Made by a program: the position numbers and the translations under genes. DNA of 54,579 nucleotides from Rhodospirillales bacterium. GTDB taxonomy: Bacteria > Pseudomonadota > Alphaproteobacteria > Rhodospirillales > SHVQ01. How positions within the stretch are numbered: the stretch's first letter is position 1; every line of letters starts with the position of its first letter. This document shows positions 18,682-28,149 of the stretch, in pieces. The DNA lies in contig SHVQ01000018.1 of the NCBI GenBank assembly GCA_009694195.1, positions 1 through 54,579 of the forward strand. Reading direction: 5' to 3'. The notes beneath the pieces were generated by a model. That model made no database searches and had not been told where the DNA came from. It worked only from the letters and a program-made list of their open reading frames with translations.

Positions 18682-19965
18682 ATGGTGGTCAAGGGACTGC
18701 TCGGACGCGGCGGGAAGGACAAGGCGGTCGACTACGAAGACGCGAAAGCCCTTGCCCGCGACAAGGACGCGAAGGTCCGCGAAGCCCTCGCGGCACGGCA
18801 GGATATCAAGCCCGAAATTCTCTACTTCCTGGCGGAAGACCCGGCACCCGCGGTACGCCGAGTTCTCGCCATCAACCCGGCGACACCGAGACCTGCCGAT
18901 CTCATCCTCGCCCGCGACGGCGACGAGGACGTGCGCGCGACGCTTGCGCAGAAGATCGCGACGCTCGTCCCCGGCTTGACTCCCGAGAGCCGGGACAAGG
19001 TCAACCAGATAACGTGCGAGATCCTCGAGGTTCTCGCCCGCGACCAGGCGACCCGCGTGCGCCGGTTCTTGTCGGAGGCACTGAAGGAGGTCGCGAACGC
19101 GCCGCCTTCGGTGATCCGCCGCCTCGCCAACGACGCCGATCTCGTGGTTTCGACGCCCGTGCTGCGTTATTCGCCCGTGCTCACCGACGAGGATCTGCTC
19201 GACATCATCGCCCACAGCGCGGTCCCGGGAGTGCTCCGTGCGATCTCGCGCCGCAACGGCATCCGCGCCCCGGTGGTCGATGCCGTCGTCGCCGCCGATG
19301 ACGAGCAAGCGATGGCACTTCTCCTCGCCAATCCCAGCGCGCAAATCCGCGAAGTCACGCTGGACCGCATCGTCGACCGCGCGGCGGACATGGAGTCGTG
19401 GCATGCGCCGCTTGCCAAGCGCCCGGGGTTGCCGGTCAACGCGGCGCGCAAGATCGCCCGCTTCGTCGCCAGGGATTTGCTGCAGCTCCTCGTCGACCGC
19501 AAGGACCTGCACCCCGACGCCATCGCGGCCGTCCAAAGCGTGGTCGAGAAACGGATTGCCGAAGAAGAGACGGAAGGCAAAGTCGCGGACGACACCGAGC
19601 AAGACACGCAGTCGGGTCGCGAGGGCGCGACGCGGCTCCATCAGGAGGGCAAGCTCGGAGAGGCGGGCCTGATGCAAGCGATGTCGTCGGGCGACCGGGA
19701 ATTCGTGGTCGCGGGGGTGGCGTTGCTCGCCGGGCTGAAGCCGCTGGTTGTCGAGAAAGCGATCAGCACGCAAAGCGCCAAGGGGGTCCTCTCCATGGCC
19801 TGGAAGGCAGGGCTCTCGGCCCGTTTTGCCGAGCAGTTGCAGCTGCGGGTTGCGAAAATCCGGCCGAAGGATGCGCTGCGGCCGCGGGGCGGCGAGTCAT
19901 ACCCGCTCAGCCAGAAAGATATGGAATGGCAGATCGACTTCTTCCGCGACCTGGCGAAACGTTAA
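18682..19965 (+). CDS. DUF2336 domain protein (second of a tandem pair)
   Basis: The 427-aa helical protein starts at ATG 18682, 41 bases after the first copy. It aligns by eye over its whole length with its neighbour: SKELARHADVQVRLALASR against AKALARDKDAKVREALAAR; QIREETLDNLI against QIREVTLDRIV; SPKGVVSLAWKASL against SAKGVLSMAWKAGL; and WQLEFFKDLARR against WQIDFFRDLAKR. This indicates an old tandem duplication. An acidic linker (about residues 298-318, EEETEGKVADDTEQDTQ) is specific to this copy. The gene ends 6 bases before the convergent argB. Confidence 0.85.
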   Translation: MVVKGLLGRGGKDKAVDYEDAKALARDKDAKVREALAARQDIKPEILYFLAEDPAPAVRRVLAINPATPRPADLILARDGDEDVRATLAQKIATLVPGLTPESRDKVNQITCEILEVLARDQATRVRRFLSEALKEVANAPPSVIRRLANDADLVVSTPVLRYSPVLTDEDLLDIIAHSAVPGVLRAISRRNGIRAPVVDAVVAADDEQAMALLLANPSAQIREVTLDRIVDRAADMESWHAPLAKRPGLPVNAARKIARFVARDLLQLLVDRKDLHPDAIAAVQSVVEKRIAEEETEGKVADDTEQDTQSGREGATRLHQEGKLGEAGLMQAMSSGDREFVVAGVALLAGLKPLVVEKAISTQSAKGVLSMAWKAGLSARFAEQLQLRVAKIRPKDALRPRGGESYPLSQKDMEWQIDFFRDLAKR

Positions 19966-19971
19966 GGTGTT

Positions 19972-20889
19972 TCAATTGCCGCGGATCAAGGTCCCGGCGC
20001 CGGCCTCGGTGAACAGCTCGACCAGCACCGCGTGAGGAACCCGGCCGTCGATGATGACGGCGCCCTCGACCCCGTTCTCGATGGCGTGCATGCACGTCTC
20101 GACCTTCGGGATCATGCCGCCCTTGATGGTGCCGTTCTTGATCAGGCGCTTGACCTTGGTGGGCGTGAGCTCGGCCACAAGCTTGCCGTCGCCGTCGAGG
20201 ACTCCCGCGACGTTCGTGAGCAACAGGAGACGGCGGGCCCGCACCGCGGCGGCGACGGCGCCGGCCACCGTATCTGCGTTGATGTTGAGGGTTTCTCCCG
20301 AAGGCCCGACTCCGATCGGAGCGATGACGGGGATGATGTCCGACATCGCGAGATAGTCGAGCAAGTGCGGATCGATCGCCTGCGGCTCGCCCACGAGCCC
20401 GAGGTCAAGCACGCGCTCAATATTGGAATCCGGGTCGCGTTTCGTGCGGCGAAGCTTCACGGCCTTGATCAGACCGGCGTCCTTGCCCGAGAGACCGACG
20501 GCGCGGCCGCCCGCCGCGTTGATGGCGGAGACGAGCTGCTTGTTGATCGAGCCGGAGAGCACCATTTCCACCACGTCGACGGTCTCCCGGTCGGTCACCC
20601 GAAGCCCGTCGATGAACGTGCTCTTGATCTTGAGGCGCTCGAGCATCTGGCCGATTTGCGGCCCCCCGCCGTGCACGACGACCGGGTTCACGCCCACTTG
20701 GCGGAGCAGGACCATGTCGCGGGCGAACTTCTGGGCCAGGTCTTCCTCGCCCATGGCATGACCGCCGTACTTGATCACGAAGGTCTGGCCGGAGTGGCGC
20801 TGCATGTACGGGAGCGCCTCCGACAACACGGCGGCCTTGGCGAGCCAGTCGCCTTTGTCGCTCGCCGCCTTTCTCTGGGCCATCGGCAT
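19972..20889 (-). CDS. argB: Acetylglutamate kinase
   Basis: This enzyme phosphorylates N-acetylglutamate in arginine synthesis. The 305-aa product carries the amino-acid-kinase N-terminal motif VIKYGGHAM (Lys40), [14 protein letters not shown] for substrate binding, the [15 protein letters not shown] segment, and [10 protein letters not shown] near the C-terminus. An extended N-terminal helix (about residues 1-30) is typical of arginine-inhibited hexameric forms, so feedback inhibition is plausible. It is the last gene of the rpmH-rnpA-yidD-yidC-engB-argB direction. A gap of about 125 bp separates it from engB. Confidence 0.96.
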   Translation of the reverse strand: MPMAQRKAASDKGDWLAKAAVLSEALPYMQRHSGQTFVIKYGGHAMGEEDLAQKFARDMVLLRQVGVNPVVVHGGGPQIGQMLERLKIKSTFIDGLRVTDRETVDVVEMVLSGSINKQLVSAINAAGGRAVGLSGKDAGLIKAVKLRRTKRDPDSNIERVLDLGLVGEPQAIDPHLLDYLAMSDIIPVIAPIGVGPSGETLNINADTVAGAVAAAVRARRLLLLTNVAGVLDGDGKLVAELTPTKVKRLIKNGTIKGGMIPKVETCMHAIENGVEGAVIIDGRVPHAVLVELFTEAGAGTLIRGN

Positions 20890-21013
20890 TCCCCCGAACT
20901 ACGCCCGGCACCCGGCGCCAGGGCCTGTGAGCGGCGCACCGTAACGTAATTCGCGGGATGGAGCCAGAGCGGGAACGCAGGCAAAAGGGGCCGAGCGGCT
21001 CCCCGTTTCGCCG

Positions 21014-21688
21014 TCAGAAGGGCCGCGCGAGGGACGCAAGCGCCGCCCGCAGTTCGGGGATTCCCTGCCCGGTGAAGGCGCTCGTCGCCATCACGTCCGG
21101 GTGGGCGGCGACATGGCCGCCGAGCTCGTCCGTCACGGCCCGAACGCATTCGGCCAAAGCGGGCTCCTTGGTTTTGTCGCACTTCGTGAGAACCACCTGA
21201 TAGCTCACCGCGTCCGCATCGAGGAGGTCCATGGCGCGACGGTCGGCACCCTTGATTCCATGCCGGGAATCGATCAACAGGCAGACGCGGCGAAGCCCCG
21301 GGCGTCCTTTCAGATAGTCTTCGGTGAGGCCGGTCCACCGGTCGATTTCGCCCTGCGGCGCTCTCGCGTACCCGTAGCCCGGAAGATCGACGAGCATCAG
21401 ACGCCCGCCCAAGTCGAAGAAATTGAGCTGCTGGGTGCGCCCGGGCGTATCGGAGACGCGCGCAAGTGCGTGGCGCCCCACCATCGCGTTCACAAGGCTC
21501 GACTTGCCGACGTTCGAGCGGCCGGCGAACGCAACCTCGGGAAGCTCCGTCTCCGGCAGCCCCTCGAGACTCGCGGCTCCCGTCCGGAACGTGCACTCTT
21601 GCGCGAACAAGCGGCGGCCGGCTTCGAGCGCGGCAGCGTCGGCGGCGGACGCATCCCGAAGGGGAGCGCCCGGGCCGCGCGCCGTCAC
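21014..21688 (-). CDS. engB: Ribosome biogenesis GTPase EngB (YsxC/YihA)
   Basis: This essential TRAFAC GTPase is involved in large-subunit assembly. The start is GTG 21688, overlapping the yidC stop (GTGA), giving 224 aa. The much longer open frame lies inside yidC and is shadow. G1 is GRSNVGKS (56-63). The TPGRTQQLNFF switch, G3 DLPGYGYA, G4 TKCD and a G5-like TSAF motif follow. Coupling to yidC in the rpmH operon is common in alphaproteobacteria. Confidence 0.95.
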   Translation of the reverse strand: MTARGPGAPLRDASAADAAALEAGRRLFAQECTFRTGAASLEGLPETELPEVAFAGRSNVGKSSLVNAMVGRHALARVSDTPGRTQQLNFFDLGGRLMLVDLPGYGYARAPQGEIDRWTGLTEDYLKGRPGLRRVCLLIDSRHGIKGADRRAMDLLDADAVSYQVVLTKCDKTKEPALAECVRAVTDELGGHVAAHPDVMATSAFTGQGIPELRAALASLARPF

Positions 21689-23430
21689 ACCTTCACTCCC
21701 ATCCGCCGCATGATCACCCACTGCTGGAGGATCGACAGCAGGTTGTTCCAGGCCCAATAGATCACCAGACCGGCCGAGAACTGGGCGAGCAGGGCCGTGA
21801 AGAAGATGGGCATCAGCATGAACATCTTCGCCTGGATGGGATCCGCCGGCTGCGGGTTCAGCTTCTGCTGCAGGAACATGGTTACGCCCATGATGAGCGG
21901 CCAGACGCCGATGAGGAGGAACTCGGGCGGCGTCCACGGAATCAGCCCGAACAGATTGAAGAGCGTCGTGGGGTCGGGCGCCGAAAGGTCCTTGATCCAC
22001 CCGAAGAAGGGCGCATGGCGCATTTCGATGGTGACGAAGAGAACCTTGTAGAGCGCGAAGAAGACCGGAATCTGGATGACGATCGGGAGACAGCCCGCCG
22101 CCGGGTTCGCCTTTTCCCGCTTGTAGAGCGTCATCAGCTCCTGGTTCATCTTGACTTTGTCTTCGCCGAAGCGCTCGCGCAGCTTCGTCATCTCGGGCTG
22201 CAGCTTCTTCATTTTGCTCATCGCCACGTAGGACTTGTTGGCGAGCGGGAAGAACACAAGCTTGATGAACACGGTGAGCAACAGAATCGACGTGCCCATG
22301 TTGCCCAAGAACTCGTGCAGGTAGAGGAGCGCGAGGAAGATCGGCTTGGTCAGGAAGTAAAACCAACCGAAATCGATCGCGCGGTCGAACCCTTTGATCC
22401 CGAATTGCGCCTCGTACCCGTCGAACAGCTTCACCTCCTTGGCGCCGGCGAAGACTTGCATTTCGGTGGAAGCCGAGGCCCCGGGCGCGACCGTCACCAC
22501 ACCGCCCAGCACGTCCACCTGAAAGCGGTCCTCGTTCTGGTCCTTGGTGTGGAGAAAGCGCGCGCTGACGGTCGCCTGCTGATTTGGCACGAGGGCCGCG
22601 AGCCAGTATTTGTCCGTGATCCCGATCCAGCCGCCGGTCGTCTTGTGCTCAATCTTTCCTTTGTCCTGCAGCTCGGAATAGCCGACTTCGGAGAGCGTGC
22701 CGTTGAAAACGCCGAGCAGGCCCTCGTGCAGGATGTAGAAGCCGGTGATGACCGGCGTCGTCCGGCGCGATACCAGACCGTAAGGATGGAGGGTGACCGC
22801 CTCCTTGCCCTTGTTCTCGACCCGGTCCGTCACCGTGAACATGTAGTTGCGGTCGATGGCGATGGTCCGGTGGAAGACGAGACCCTGCCCGTTGTCCCAC
22901 GTGAGGTTCAGAGGCTCATCGGGCGCGAGCGTGGCGCGATCGCCGCGCCAGACCGTGTCGGGGCCGGGCAGCACGAGCGTCTGGCCGCCCGCGCCGACCC
23001 ACCCGAACTCGGCGAAATAGGCCGTGCGACCGCCCTTCGGAATCAGCAGCACGATTTCCGGGCTCTTGCGATCGACCGTTTCCCGGTAATCGGCAAGCGT
23101 GAGATCGTCGAGACGACCGCCCGCGAGCGAGACGGACCCGTGCAATCGGGGCGTGTTGATCTTCACCCTGGGCGTGGTCGCCAGCAGGTGTTCGCGGGGC
23201 GGGAAGCCGGCCGCGCCGCCCGGAGCAAGGGCCTGCGGGGTGGTCTGCGTTCCCGGCGCGACGGGAGCCGGCGCCTGGACGCCGGCCGGCGGTTTTGCCT
23301 GGGTGACCTGAGTTTCGGTTTGTTTGGTCGCCTCGGGCGCCGGCGTGCGCTTCATATTGTAAAGCTCGAAGCCGAGCCAGATGACGATCGAAAGCAGGAT
23401 CGCGACGATGACGTTCTTATTATCGGGCAT
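21685..23430 (-). CDS. yidC: Membrane protein insertase YidC
   Basis: This insertase and chaperone handles inner-membrane proteins alone or with SecYEG. The start is ATG 23430, with the family N-terminus [18 protein letters not shown] forming TM1, giving 581 aa. The alternative TTG at 23445 has no family support. A large periplasmic P1 domain follows (about residues 60-355). The C-terminal core has the conserved helices ([60 protein letters not shown] and a late [21 protein letters not shown] helix). The gene overlaps the yidD end by 11 bases. Confidence 0.97.
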   Translation of the reverse strand: MPDNKNVIVAILLSIVIWLGFELYNMKRTPAPEATKQTETQVTQAKPPAGVQAPAPVAPGTQTTPQALAPGGAAGFPPREHLLATTPRVKINTPRLHGSVSLAGGRLDDLTLADYRETVDRKSPEIVLLIPKGGRTAYFAEFGWVGAGGQTLVLPGPDTVWRGDRATLAPDEPLNLTWDNGQGLVFHRTIAIDRNYMFTVTDRVENKGKEAVTLHPYGLVSRRTTPVITGFYILHEGLLGVFNGTLSEVGYSELQDKGKIEHKTTGGWIGITDKYWLAALVPNQQATVSARFLHTKDQNEDRFQVDVLGGVVTVAPGASASTEMQVFAGAKEVKLFDGYEAQFGIKGFDRAIDFGWFYFLTKPIFLALLYLHEFLGNMGTSILLLTVFIKLVFFPLANKSYVAMSKMKKLQPEMTKLRERFGEDKVKMNQELMTLYKREKANPAAGCLPIVIQIPVFFALYKVLFVTIEMRHAPFFGWIKDLSAPDPTTLFNLFGLIPWTPPEFLLIGVWPLIMGVTMFLQQKLNPQPADPIQAKMFMLMPIFFTALLAQFSAGLVIYWAWNNLLSILQQWVIMRRMGVKV

Positions 23431-23713
23431 CGGCGCCTGCTCCAAATACCCTCCGGCGATCGCCGGTTCCTTCCGTCGTCGCGCTCTTCTCGGGGGCCGG
23501 CACGGGGTCGAACCCGAGGCCGCCCCACGGATGGCAGCGGGCGATCCGCTTCACCGCGAGCCAGCCGCCCCGTGCCGGGCCGAATTGATCGACCGCCTGC
23601 ATCGCGTAGGCCGAGCACGTGGGTTCATACCGACAGGCGCCGACGAAGAGGGGCGCGATCAGGAGCTGATAGCCCCGGATGGCCGTGTGCACGAGAGCGC
23701 GTCCACCTGTCAT
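23420..23713 (-). CDS. yidD: Membrane protein insertion efficiency factor YidD
   Basis: The product is 97 aa. It has an N-terminal amphipathic segment ([15 protein letters not shown]) and the conserved cysteine motif [11 protein letters not shown], followed by [16 protein letters not shown]. YidD assists YidC-dependent insertion. The start overlaps the rnpA stop by 4 bases and the end overlaps yidC, so the three are translationally linked. Confidence 0.94.
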   Translation of the reverse strand: MTGGRALVHTAIRGYQLLIAPLFVGACRYEPTCSAYAMQAVDQFGPARGGWLAVKRIARCHPWGGLGFDPVPAPEKSATTEGTGDRRRVFGAGADAR

Positions 23714-24111
23714 GTCTTGTCCGTTTCGCGGTAAACGCCGAGGCCCTTCAATGCCGCCTCCAGGTCCGCCACCAGCGCCTCATAAGGCCGCCGCAAGCTC
23801 GCCTGCCGCCCGATGACGACGAAATCGTGTCCGCCCGTCGCGTGGGCGGGCAGCGTTTGGCCGACGGCCGCCCGCAAGCGCCGGCGAACCCGGTTGCGCA
23901 CGACGGCGTTGCCGACCTTTCGGCTGACCGTAAGTCCGACACGAATGGAGGAGTCGCATGGATCAGAGTCCTCGCCGGGAGCGTGGCGCCGCACTTGCAG
24001 AATCAAGCCCGGCATCACCCACCGGCGGCGCGCGGCTGCAGCCTTCTCAAAATCGACCCGACGCTTCAATCGGGAGAAAGGGGGTCGATCGGCTCGCGCG
24101 GGCGCCGGCAT
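23710..24111 (-). CDS. rnpA: Ribonuclease P protein component
   Basis: This small basic protein (133 aa, slightly long) assists the catalytic RNA in processing tRNA 5' ends. The diagnostic arginine-rich helix [13 protein letters not shown] follows SRKVGNAV. The N-terminal [11 protein letters not shown] is the usual beginning, preceded by a short extension ([13 protein letters not shown]). It lies 12 bases downstream of rpmH, the near-universal arrangement. Confidence 0.95.
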   Translation of the reverse strand: MPAPARADRPPFSRLKRRVDFEKAAAARRRWVMPGLILQVRRHAPGEDSDPCDSSIRVGLTVSRKVGNAVVRNRVRRRLRAAVGQTLPAHATGGHDFVVIGRQASLRRPYEALVADLEAALKGLGVYRETDKT

Positions 24112-24123
24112 GACGCCGGGCCG

Positions 24124-24258
24124 TTACGCAGAGAGCCGCTTCCGCCCCTTGGCGCGGCGGTCGGAGATAACGCGGCGGCCGTTGGCCGTCGCCATGCGGT
24201 GGCGGAAGCCATGCCGCCGTTTGCGGACGATTTTGCTCGGTTGATAGGTTCGCTTCAC
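24124..24258 (-). CDS. rpmH: Large ribosomal subunit protein bL34
   Basis: This 44-aa protein is entirely typical of bL34: [20 protein letters not shown] and an RKRLSA C-terminus, with about 40% Arg plus Lys. The start is GTG 24258. The frame is open upstream to 24369, but that part lies in the promoter region. It heads the rpmH-rnpA-yidD-yidC-engB operon. No dnaA is found next to it in this window. Confidence 0.96.
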   Translation of the reverse strand: MKRTYQPSKIVRKRRHGFRHRMATANGRRVISDRRAKGRKRLSA

Positions 24259-24295
24259 GGGCCAGCTCCGCTCACATTCGGAAACAGGCCCGGTG

Positions 24296-24323
24296 TATAT
24301 AGTTTCAGGAGGGGGAGTGTCAA
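24296..24323 (-). promoter_or_regulatory. Promoter of the rpmH operon
   Basis: On the minus strand, a perfect TTGACA (24323-24318) is followed after 16 bases by TATATA (24301-24296), about 40 bases upstream of the rpmH GTG. This is the best sigma70-type promoter in the window, as expected for a ribosomal protein operon. Confidence 0.7.
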
Positions 24324-24431
24324 CGCTGGTGCGCGGGATTCCCAAGAGATTCCGCGAGGTTGGGGTCACGGAATGGTTATTGGCCGCAGGCCGGGCCTGT
24401 GCTTTAAAAAAGCCGTACCGAAGGGGGCCCG

Positions 24432-25211
24432 ATGCAGGGGAACGATGAGGACGGGTCCGTGACCGGCGCGGCGCGCCAATCCCTCTTATCGCGGCTGATC
24501 CCGCTCGCGTTGCTCGTAATAGCAGCCGTTCTCTTCTTCGCGCTTGAGCTGCACCGGTATTTCACCTTCGACGCGCTTCGTCACAACCGCGAGTTCCTGA
24601 TCTCCTGGGTCGCCGGCCACCCTGTGCTGGCACCTGCCATCCATATGGCTGTTTACGCGACGGCGATCGTCCTGCTTCCGCCGACCGGAGCGTTCATGAC
24701 CGTGGTCGGCGGCTTTCTCTTTGGGCCGGCCGGCGGCACATTTTATTCGGTCATTGGCGCCACGTGCGGGGCGACCGCGCTTTTCCTCATCGCACGACAT
24801 GTCCTCGGCGATCGGCTGCGGCGGCGCGCCGGACCCGCCCTCCGCGGGATTCAGGACGGCTTCCAGGAAAGCGAGCTCATCTACATGTTCGTCCTCCGTC
24901 TCATCCCGCTCTTTCCGTTCTGGCTCGTGAACATCGCGCCGGCGTTCTTGGGGGTTCGGCTTCGAACCTTCGTCATCGGCACGTTTTTCGGGATCATTCC
25001 CGGGGGGTTCGTGTTCGCGCTGTTCGGCGCCGGCATCGGCAGCATTCTGGATTCGAGCCAGGATGTTTCCTTGAAGGGCGTCCTGACCCCGGAGATCGTC
25101 GCCGGGCTGGTCGGTCTTGCGTGCTTGGCACTCCTCGGGGTCGGGTACAAGAAACTCAAGGCCCGCCGGAGCGGGACGGTTGGACGCCCGCCGTCGACCG
25201 GCCTACGGTAG
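24432..25211 (+). CDS. TVP38/TMEM64 (VTT/DedA-superfamily) membrane protein
   Basis: The 259-aa inner-membrane protein has hydrophobic segments at about residues 22-42, 60-85, 88-122, 150-200 and 218-238. The VTT-domain signatures are visible as [18 protein letters not shown] and [20 protein letters not shown]. Relatives are implicated in lipid scrambling or envelope homeostasis, and the function is not fixed. The next gene, a disulfide oxidoreductase, starts 40 bases downstream. These two families are recurrent neighbours and are sometimes fused. Confidence 0.88.
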   Translation: MQGNDEDGSVTGAARQSLLSRLIPLALLVIAAVLFFALELHRYFTFDALRHNREFLISWVAGHPVLAPAIHMAVYATAIVLLPPTGAFMTVVGGFLFGPAGGTFYSVIGATCGATALFLIARHVLGDRLRRRAGPALRGIQDGFQESELIYMFVLRLIPLFPFWLVNIAPAFLGVRLRTFVIGTFFGIIPGGFVFALFGAGIGSILDSSQDVSLKGVLTPEIVAGLVGLACLALLGVGYKKLKARRSGTVGRPPSTGLR

Positions 25212-25251
25212 ACGCCGGCGACAGGCAGAGACGGACAGGGGCGCCGAGGCC

Positions 25252-26673
25252 ATGGACGAGCTTAAGGCGGATATCTGCGTCATCGGCGCCGGATCGGGCG
25301 GCCTTTCCACCGCCGCCGGGGCCTCCCAGATGGGCGCCTCCGTCGTCCTCGTTGAAAAAGGCAAGATGGGCGGCGATTGCCTCAACTATGGATGCATTCC
25401 CTCGAAAGCGTTGCTCGCCGCCGGGCACGCGGCGAAGGCCATCAGGGATGCGCGCCGGTTCGGCGCCGATGCCGGCGAGCCCAGGATCGACTCGAAGCAG
25501 GTGTACGCCCACGTGCACGAAACGATCGCGGCGATTCAGCCTCACGATTCGGTCGAGCGCTTCGAAGGCCTCGGCGTCACGGTGATCCAGGCGCACGCCC
25601 GCTTCACGTCGCCCGATGCGGTCGAGGCGGGGGGGCGACGTATTCGCGCCCGCCGCTTCGTGGTGGCGACCGGATCCTCGCCCTCCGTGCCGTCCATCCC
25701 CGGGCTCGATCGCATTCCCTACATGACCAATGAGACGATTTTCGATGGCCCGGAGCTGCCGGGGCACCTGATCGTGATCGGCGGCGGGCCGATCGGAATC
25801 GAATTGGCCCAAGCGCACCGCGATCTCGGCGCGCGCGTCACCATGCTCGAGCTCGCGAAGATTCTGCCCCACGACGATCCGGAGCTCGCGGCCCTCGTCC
25901 GTGCCGAGCTCGCGGCGGACGGCGTCGACATCCGCGAAGGCGTGACGATCAGGCGGGTCGAGCAAAGCGCAACCGGAGTCGCCGCCATTTTGGAATCGCC
26001 TGATGGCGAAGCCCGAGTCGAAGGCTCGCACGTGCTCGTCGCCACCGGGAGGCGCGCCAACGTCGAGGGACTTGGCCTGGACGAGGCCGGCATCGCCCAT
26101 TCGAAGAAGGGGATTGCCGTCGATCGGCGGCTCAGGACCACCAACAAGCGCGCCTTCGCCATCGGCGATGTGGCGGGGGGATACCAGTTCACGCATCTCG
26201 CCAACTATCACGCCGGGATCGTGCTCCGGAACGCGCTGTTCCGGCTGCCGGCCAAAGTGGACACGCGGTGCCTCCCCTGGGTCACCTTCACCCGCCCCGA
26301 GCTCGCCCAGGTCGGCCTCACGGAAGACGCCGCGCGGGCGGCGCACGGTCGGATCCGCGTGCTCCGATGGTCGTTCCACGACAACGACCGCGCGCAAGCC
26401 GAGCGCACCACCGACGGGATCGTGAAGGCGATCATCACGCCGCGCGGCCGTATTCTCGGATGCGGCATCGTGGGCCCTCGCGCGGGCGAGCTCATCCAGA
26501 CCTGGGGACTGGCGATCCGCCAGAACCTGAAGATCGGCGCCATCGCGGGAATGATCGCGCCCTACCCGACGCTCGGCGAGGTCAACAAGCGGGCCGCCGG
26601 CAGCTTTTACACGCCGATGCTGTTCGGCGAGCGGACCCGCCGCCTTGTCCGCTTTCTCGCCCGCTTCGGCTGA
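25252..26673 (+). CDS. MerA-like pyridine nucleotide-disulfide oxidoreductase
   Basis: In this 473-aa FAD enzyme ATG 25252 gives the FAD motif VIGAGSGGLSTAAGA. The redox disulfide motif GGDCLNYGCIPSK uses Cys43 and Cys48. The NAD(P)H motif is IGGGPIGIELAQ. AIGDV precedes the C-terminal interface domain. The C-terminal catalytic His of lipoamide dehydrogenase or glutathione reductase is missing: the position reads PYPTLGE, with Tyr as in mercuric reductases. The vicinal Cys pair of MerA is also absent. It is therefore probably a reductase of unknown substrate, associated with the upstream TVP38 protein. The next gene starts 15 bases on. Confidence 0.88.
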   Translation: MDELKADICVIGAGSGGLSTAAGASQMGASVVLVEKGKMGGDCLNYGCIPSKALLAAGHAAKAIRDARRFGADAGEPRIDSKQVYAHVHETIAAIQPHDSVERFEGLGVTVIQAHARFTSPDAVEAGGRRIRARRFVVATGSSPSVPSIPGLDRIPYMTNETIFDGPELPGHLIVIGGGPIGIELAQAHRDLGARVTMLELAKILPHDDPELAALVRAELAADGVDIREGVTIRRVEQSATGVAAILESPDGEARVEGSHVLVATGRRANVEGLGLDEAGIAHSKKGIAVDRRLRTTNKRAFAIGDVAGGYQFTHLANYHAGIVLRNALFRLPAKVDTRCLPWVTFTRPELAQVGLTEDAARAAHGRIRVLRWSFHDNDRAQAERTTDGIVKAIITPRGRILGCGIVGPRAGELIQTWGLAIRQNLKIGAIAGMIAPYPTLGEVNKRAAGSFYTPMLFGERTRRLVRFLARFG

Positions 26674-26688
26674 GGCGCGCCGGGACCC

Positions 26689-28086
26689 ATGCCTCGCCTT
26701 CCTTCGATCTCCCGCAATCTTTCCGCCCGCTTGCTGGTGCTCACCGTCTTCTTCGTGATGCTGGCCGAGTTCTTGATATACGCGCCCTCGATCGCGCGCT
26801 TTCGCAAGATGTTCCTCGAAGAAAGCATCGCGCGCGCACACCTCGCCATGGTCGCCGTCGAATCGTTGCCGGCGAAGCCCATGGACAAGATGTTGCAGGA
26901 AGAGCTGCTGTTCTACACCGGCACCTACGCCATCGTCGTCAACCAGCGGGACCGCCGGATGTTGATGGTGGGAAGCGAGATGCCGCCGCGCGTCGATCGC
27001 GAGCTCAATCTCGATGACGCGGCGTTCTTCGGCTTGATCCGCGATGCCTTCGAAACCCTGTTCCAGAAGTACAATCGTGTTCTCTGGCTCAAGGGCACGC
27101 TTCCGAAGAACCCGGCGATCCGCGTCGAGATCATTTTCGACGAGGATCCCCTGCGGAAGGCGATGTACGACTACTCTGGCCGCATTCTCACCCTTTCGAT
27201 CGTGATCTCGCTGTTCACCGCCGGCCTCGTGTTCCTGAGCCTGCAATGGCTCATGGTCCGCCCGATGCTGCGGATCACCCAAAGCATGGTGGTCTTTCGC
27301 GACGATCCGGAGGATCAGACGCGGGCCATCGCGCCGACCAACCGTGCCGACGAGATCGGCGTCGCCCAGCGCGAGCTCGCGGTCATGCAGCAGGAAATCC
27401 GCGCCGCGCTCAAGCAGAAGACGCGGCTCGCCACGCTGGGGGCCGCCGTCGCCAAGATCAATCACGATCTCCGAAACAGCCTCGCGACCGCGGCGCTCGC
27501 GTCCGATCGCCTCGTCGGTAGCCCCGACCCGGACGTCAAGCGGGTGGCGAACCGCCTCTATAACGCGATCGACCGGGCGGCCGCGCTTTGCAGCCAGACG
27601 CTCCGCTACGTGAGCGACGTCGAACCCGGGCTCAACCTTTCGCGTTTCCAGTTGCGCGCGTTGGTGGACGAGGTGATCGGCCAGACCCCGCCGGAGAACG
27701 GACCGGAAGCGGGCAACGGGGTCCGCTGGGACAACACCGTCCCCGCGAACCTCGAGATCGAGGCCGACCGTGACCAACTCTTTCGCGCGCTCAGCAACCT
27801 CGCCATTAATGCGCGGTCGGCCGGCGCCAGGACCGTCACCATCGGGGCCGCGCGCCGCGACAACCGCATCTCCATCGACATTGCCGACGACGGCCCCGGC
27901 CTCAACGAACGGGCCCGACAGAACCTGTTCCAGCCGTTCGCCGGTACCGCGCGTGACGGCGGCACCGGGCTGGGCATGGTGATCGCGAAGGACATCCTCC
28001 GCGCCCATGGCGGCGACCTCGCTTTCGAAGCGACGGGACCGGAGGGGACGCGCTTCCGCCTGGACCTCGCCGACGGCCGCGCCTGA
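26689..28086 (+). CDS. Membrane sensor histidine kinase
   Basis: In the 465-aa protein TM1 is about residues 13-32. A periplasmic or extracytoplasmic sensor of ~130 residues and TM2 (about 165-187) follow, then a HAMP-like linker. The phosphoacceptor box is AKINHDLRNSL with His259. The HATPase domain has the N box NLAINARSA, G1 DDGPGL and G2 GTGLGMVIAKDI. No response regulator lies nearby, so it is an orphan kinase in this window. The spacing of 15 bases suggests cotranscription with the reductase. Confidence 0.9.
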   Translation: MPRLPSISRNLSARLLVLTVFFVMLAEFLIYAPSIARFRKMFLEESIARAHLAMVAVESLPAKPMDKMLQEELLFYTGTYAIVVNQRDRRMLMVGSEMPPRVDRELNLDDAAFFGLIRDAFETLFQKYNRVLWLKGTLPKNPAIRVEIIFDEDPLRKAMYDYSGRILTLSIVISLFTAGLVFLSLQWLMVRPMLRITQSMVVFRDDPEDQTRAIAPTNRADEIGVAQRELAVMQQEIRAALKQKTRLATLGAAVAKINHDLRNSLATAALASDRLVGSPDPDVKRVANRLYNAIDRAAALCSQTLRYVSDVEPGLNLSRFQLRALVDEVIGQTPPENGPEAGNGVRWDNTVPANLEIEADRDQLFRALSNLAINARSAGARTVTIGAARRDNRISIDIADDGPGLNERARQNLFQPFAGTARDGGTGLGMVIAKDILRAHGGDLAFEATGPEGTRFRLDLADGRA

Positions 28087-28149
28087 GCCGATGGCTTGGC
28101 TCGAAAGCTCTGCTAGAGTGGCCACGCAACACCGAGCCTGCGCCCATTT

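Noticed and set aside
24259..24431. dnaA or oriC beside rpmH
   Set aside because: No dnaA gene and no DnaA boxes in this spacer; it contains a promoter only.
21466..24462. Plus-strand frame of 998 aa across yidC-rnpA
   Set aside because: Low-complexity His/Arg/Asp composition typical of antisense of GC-rich genes, and covers five recognised genes.
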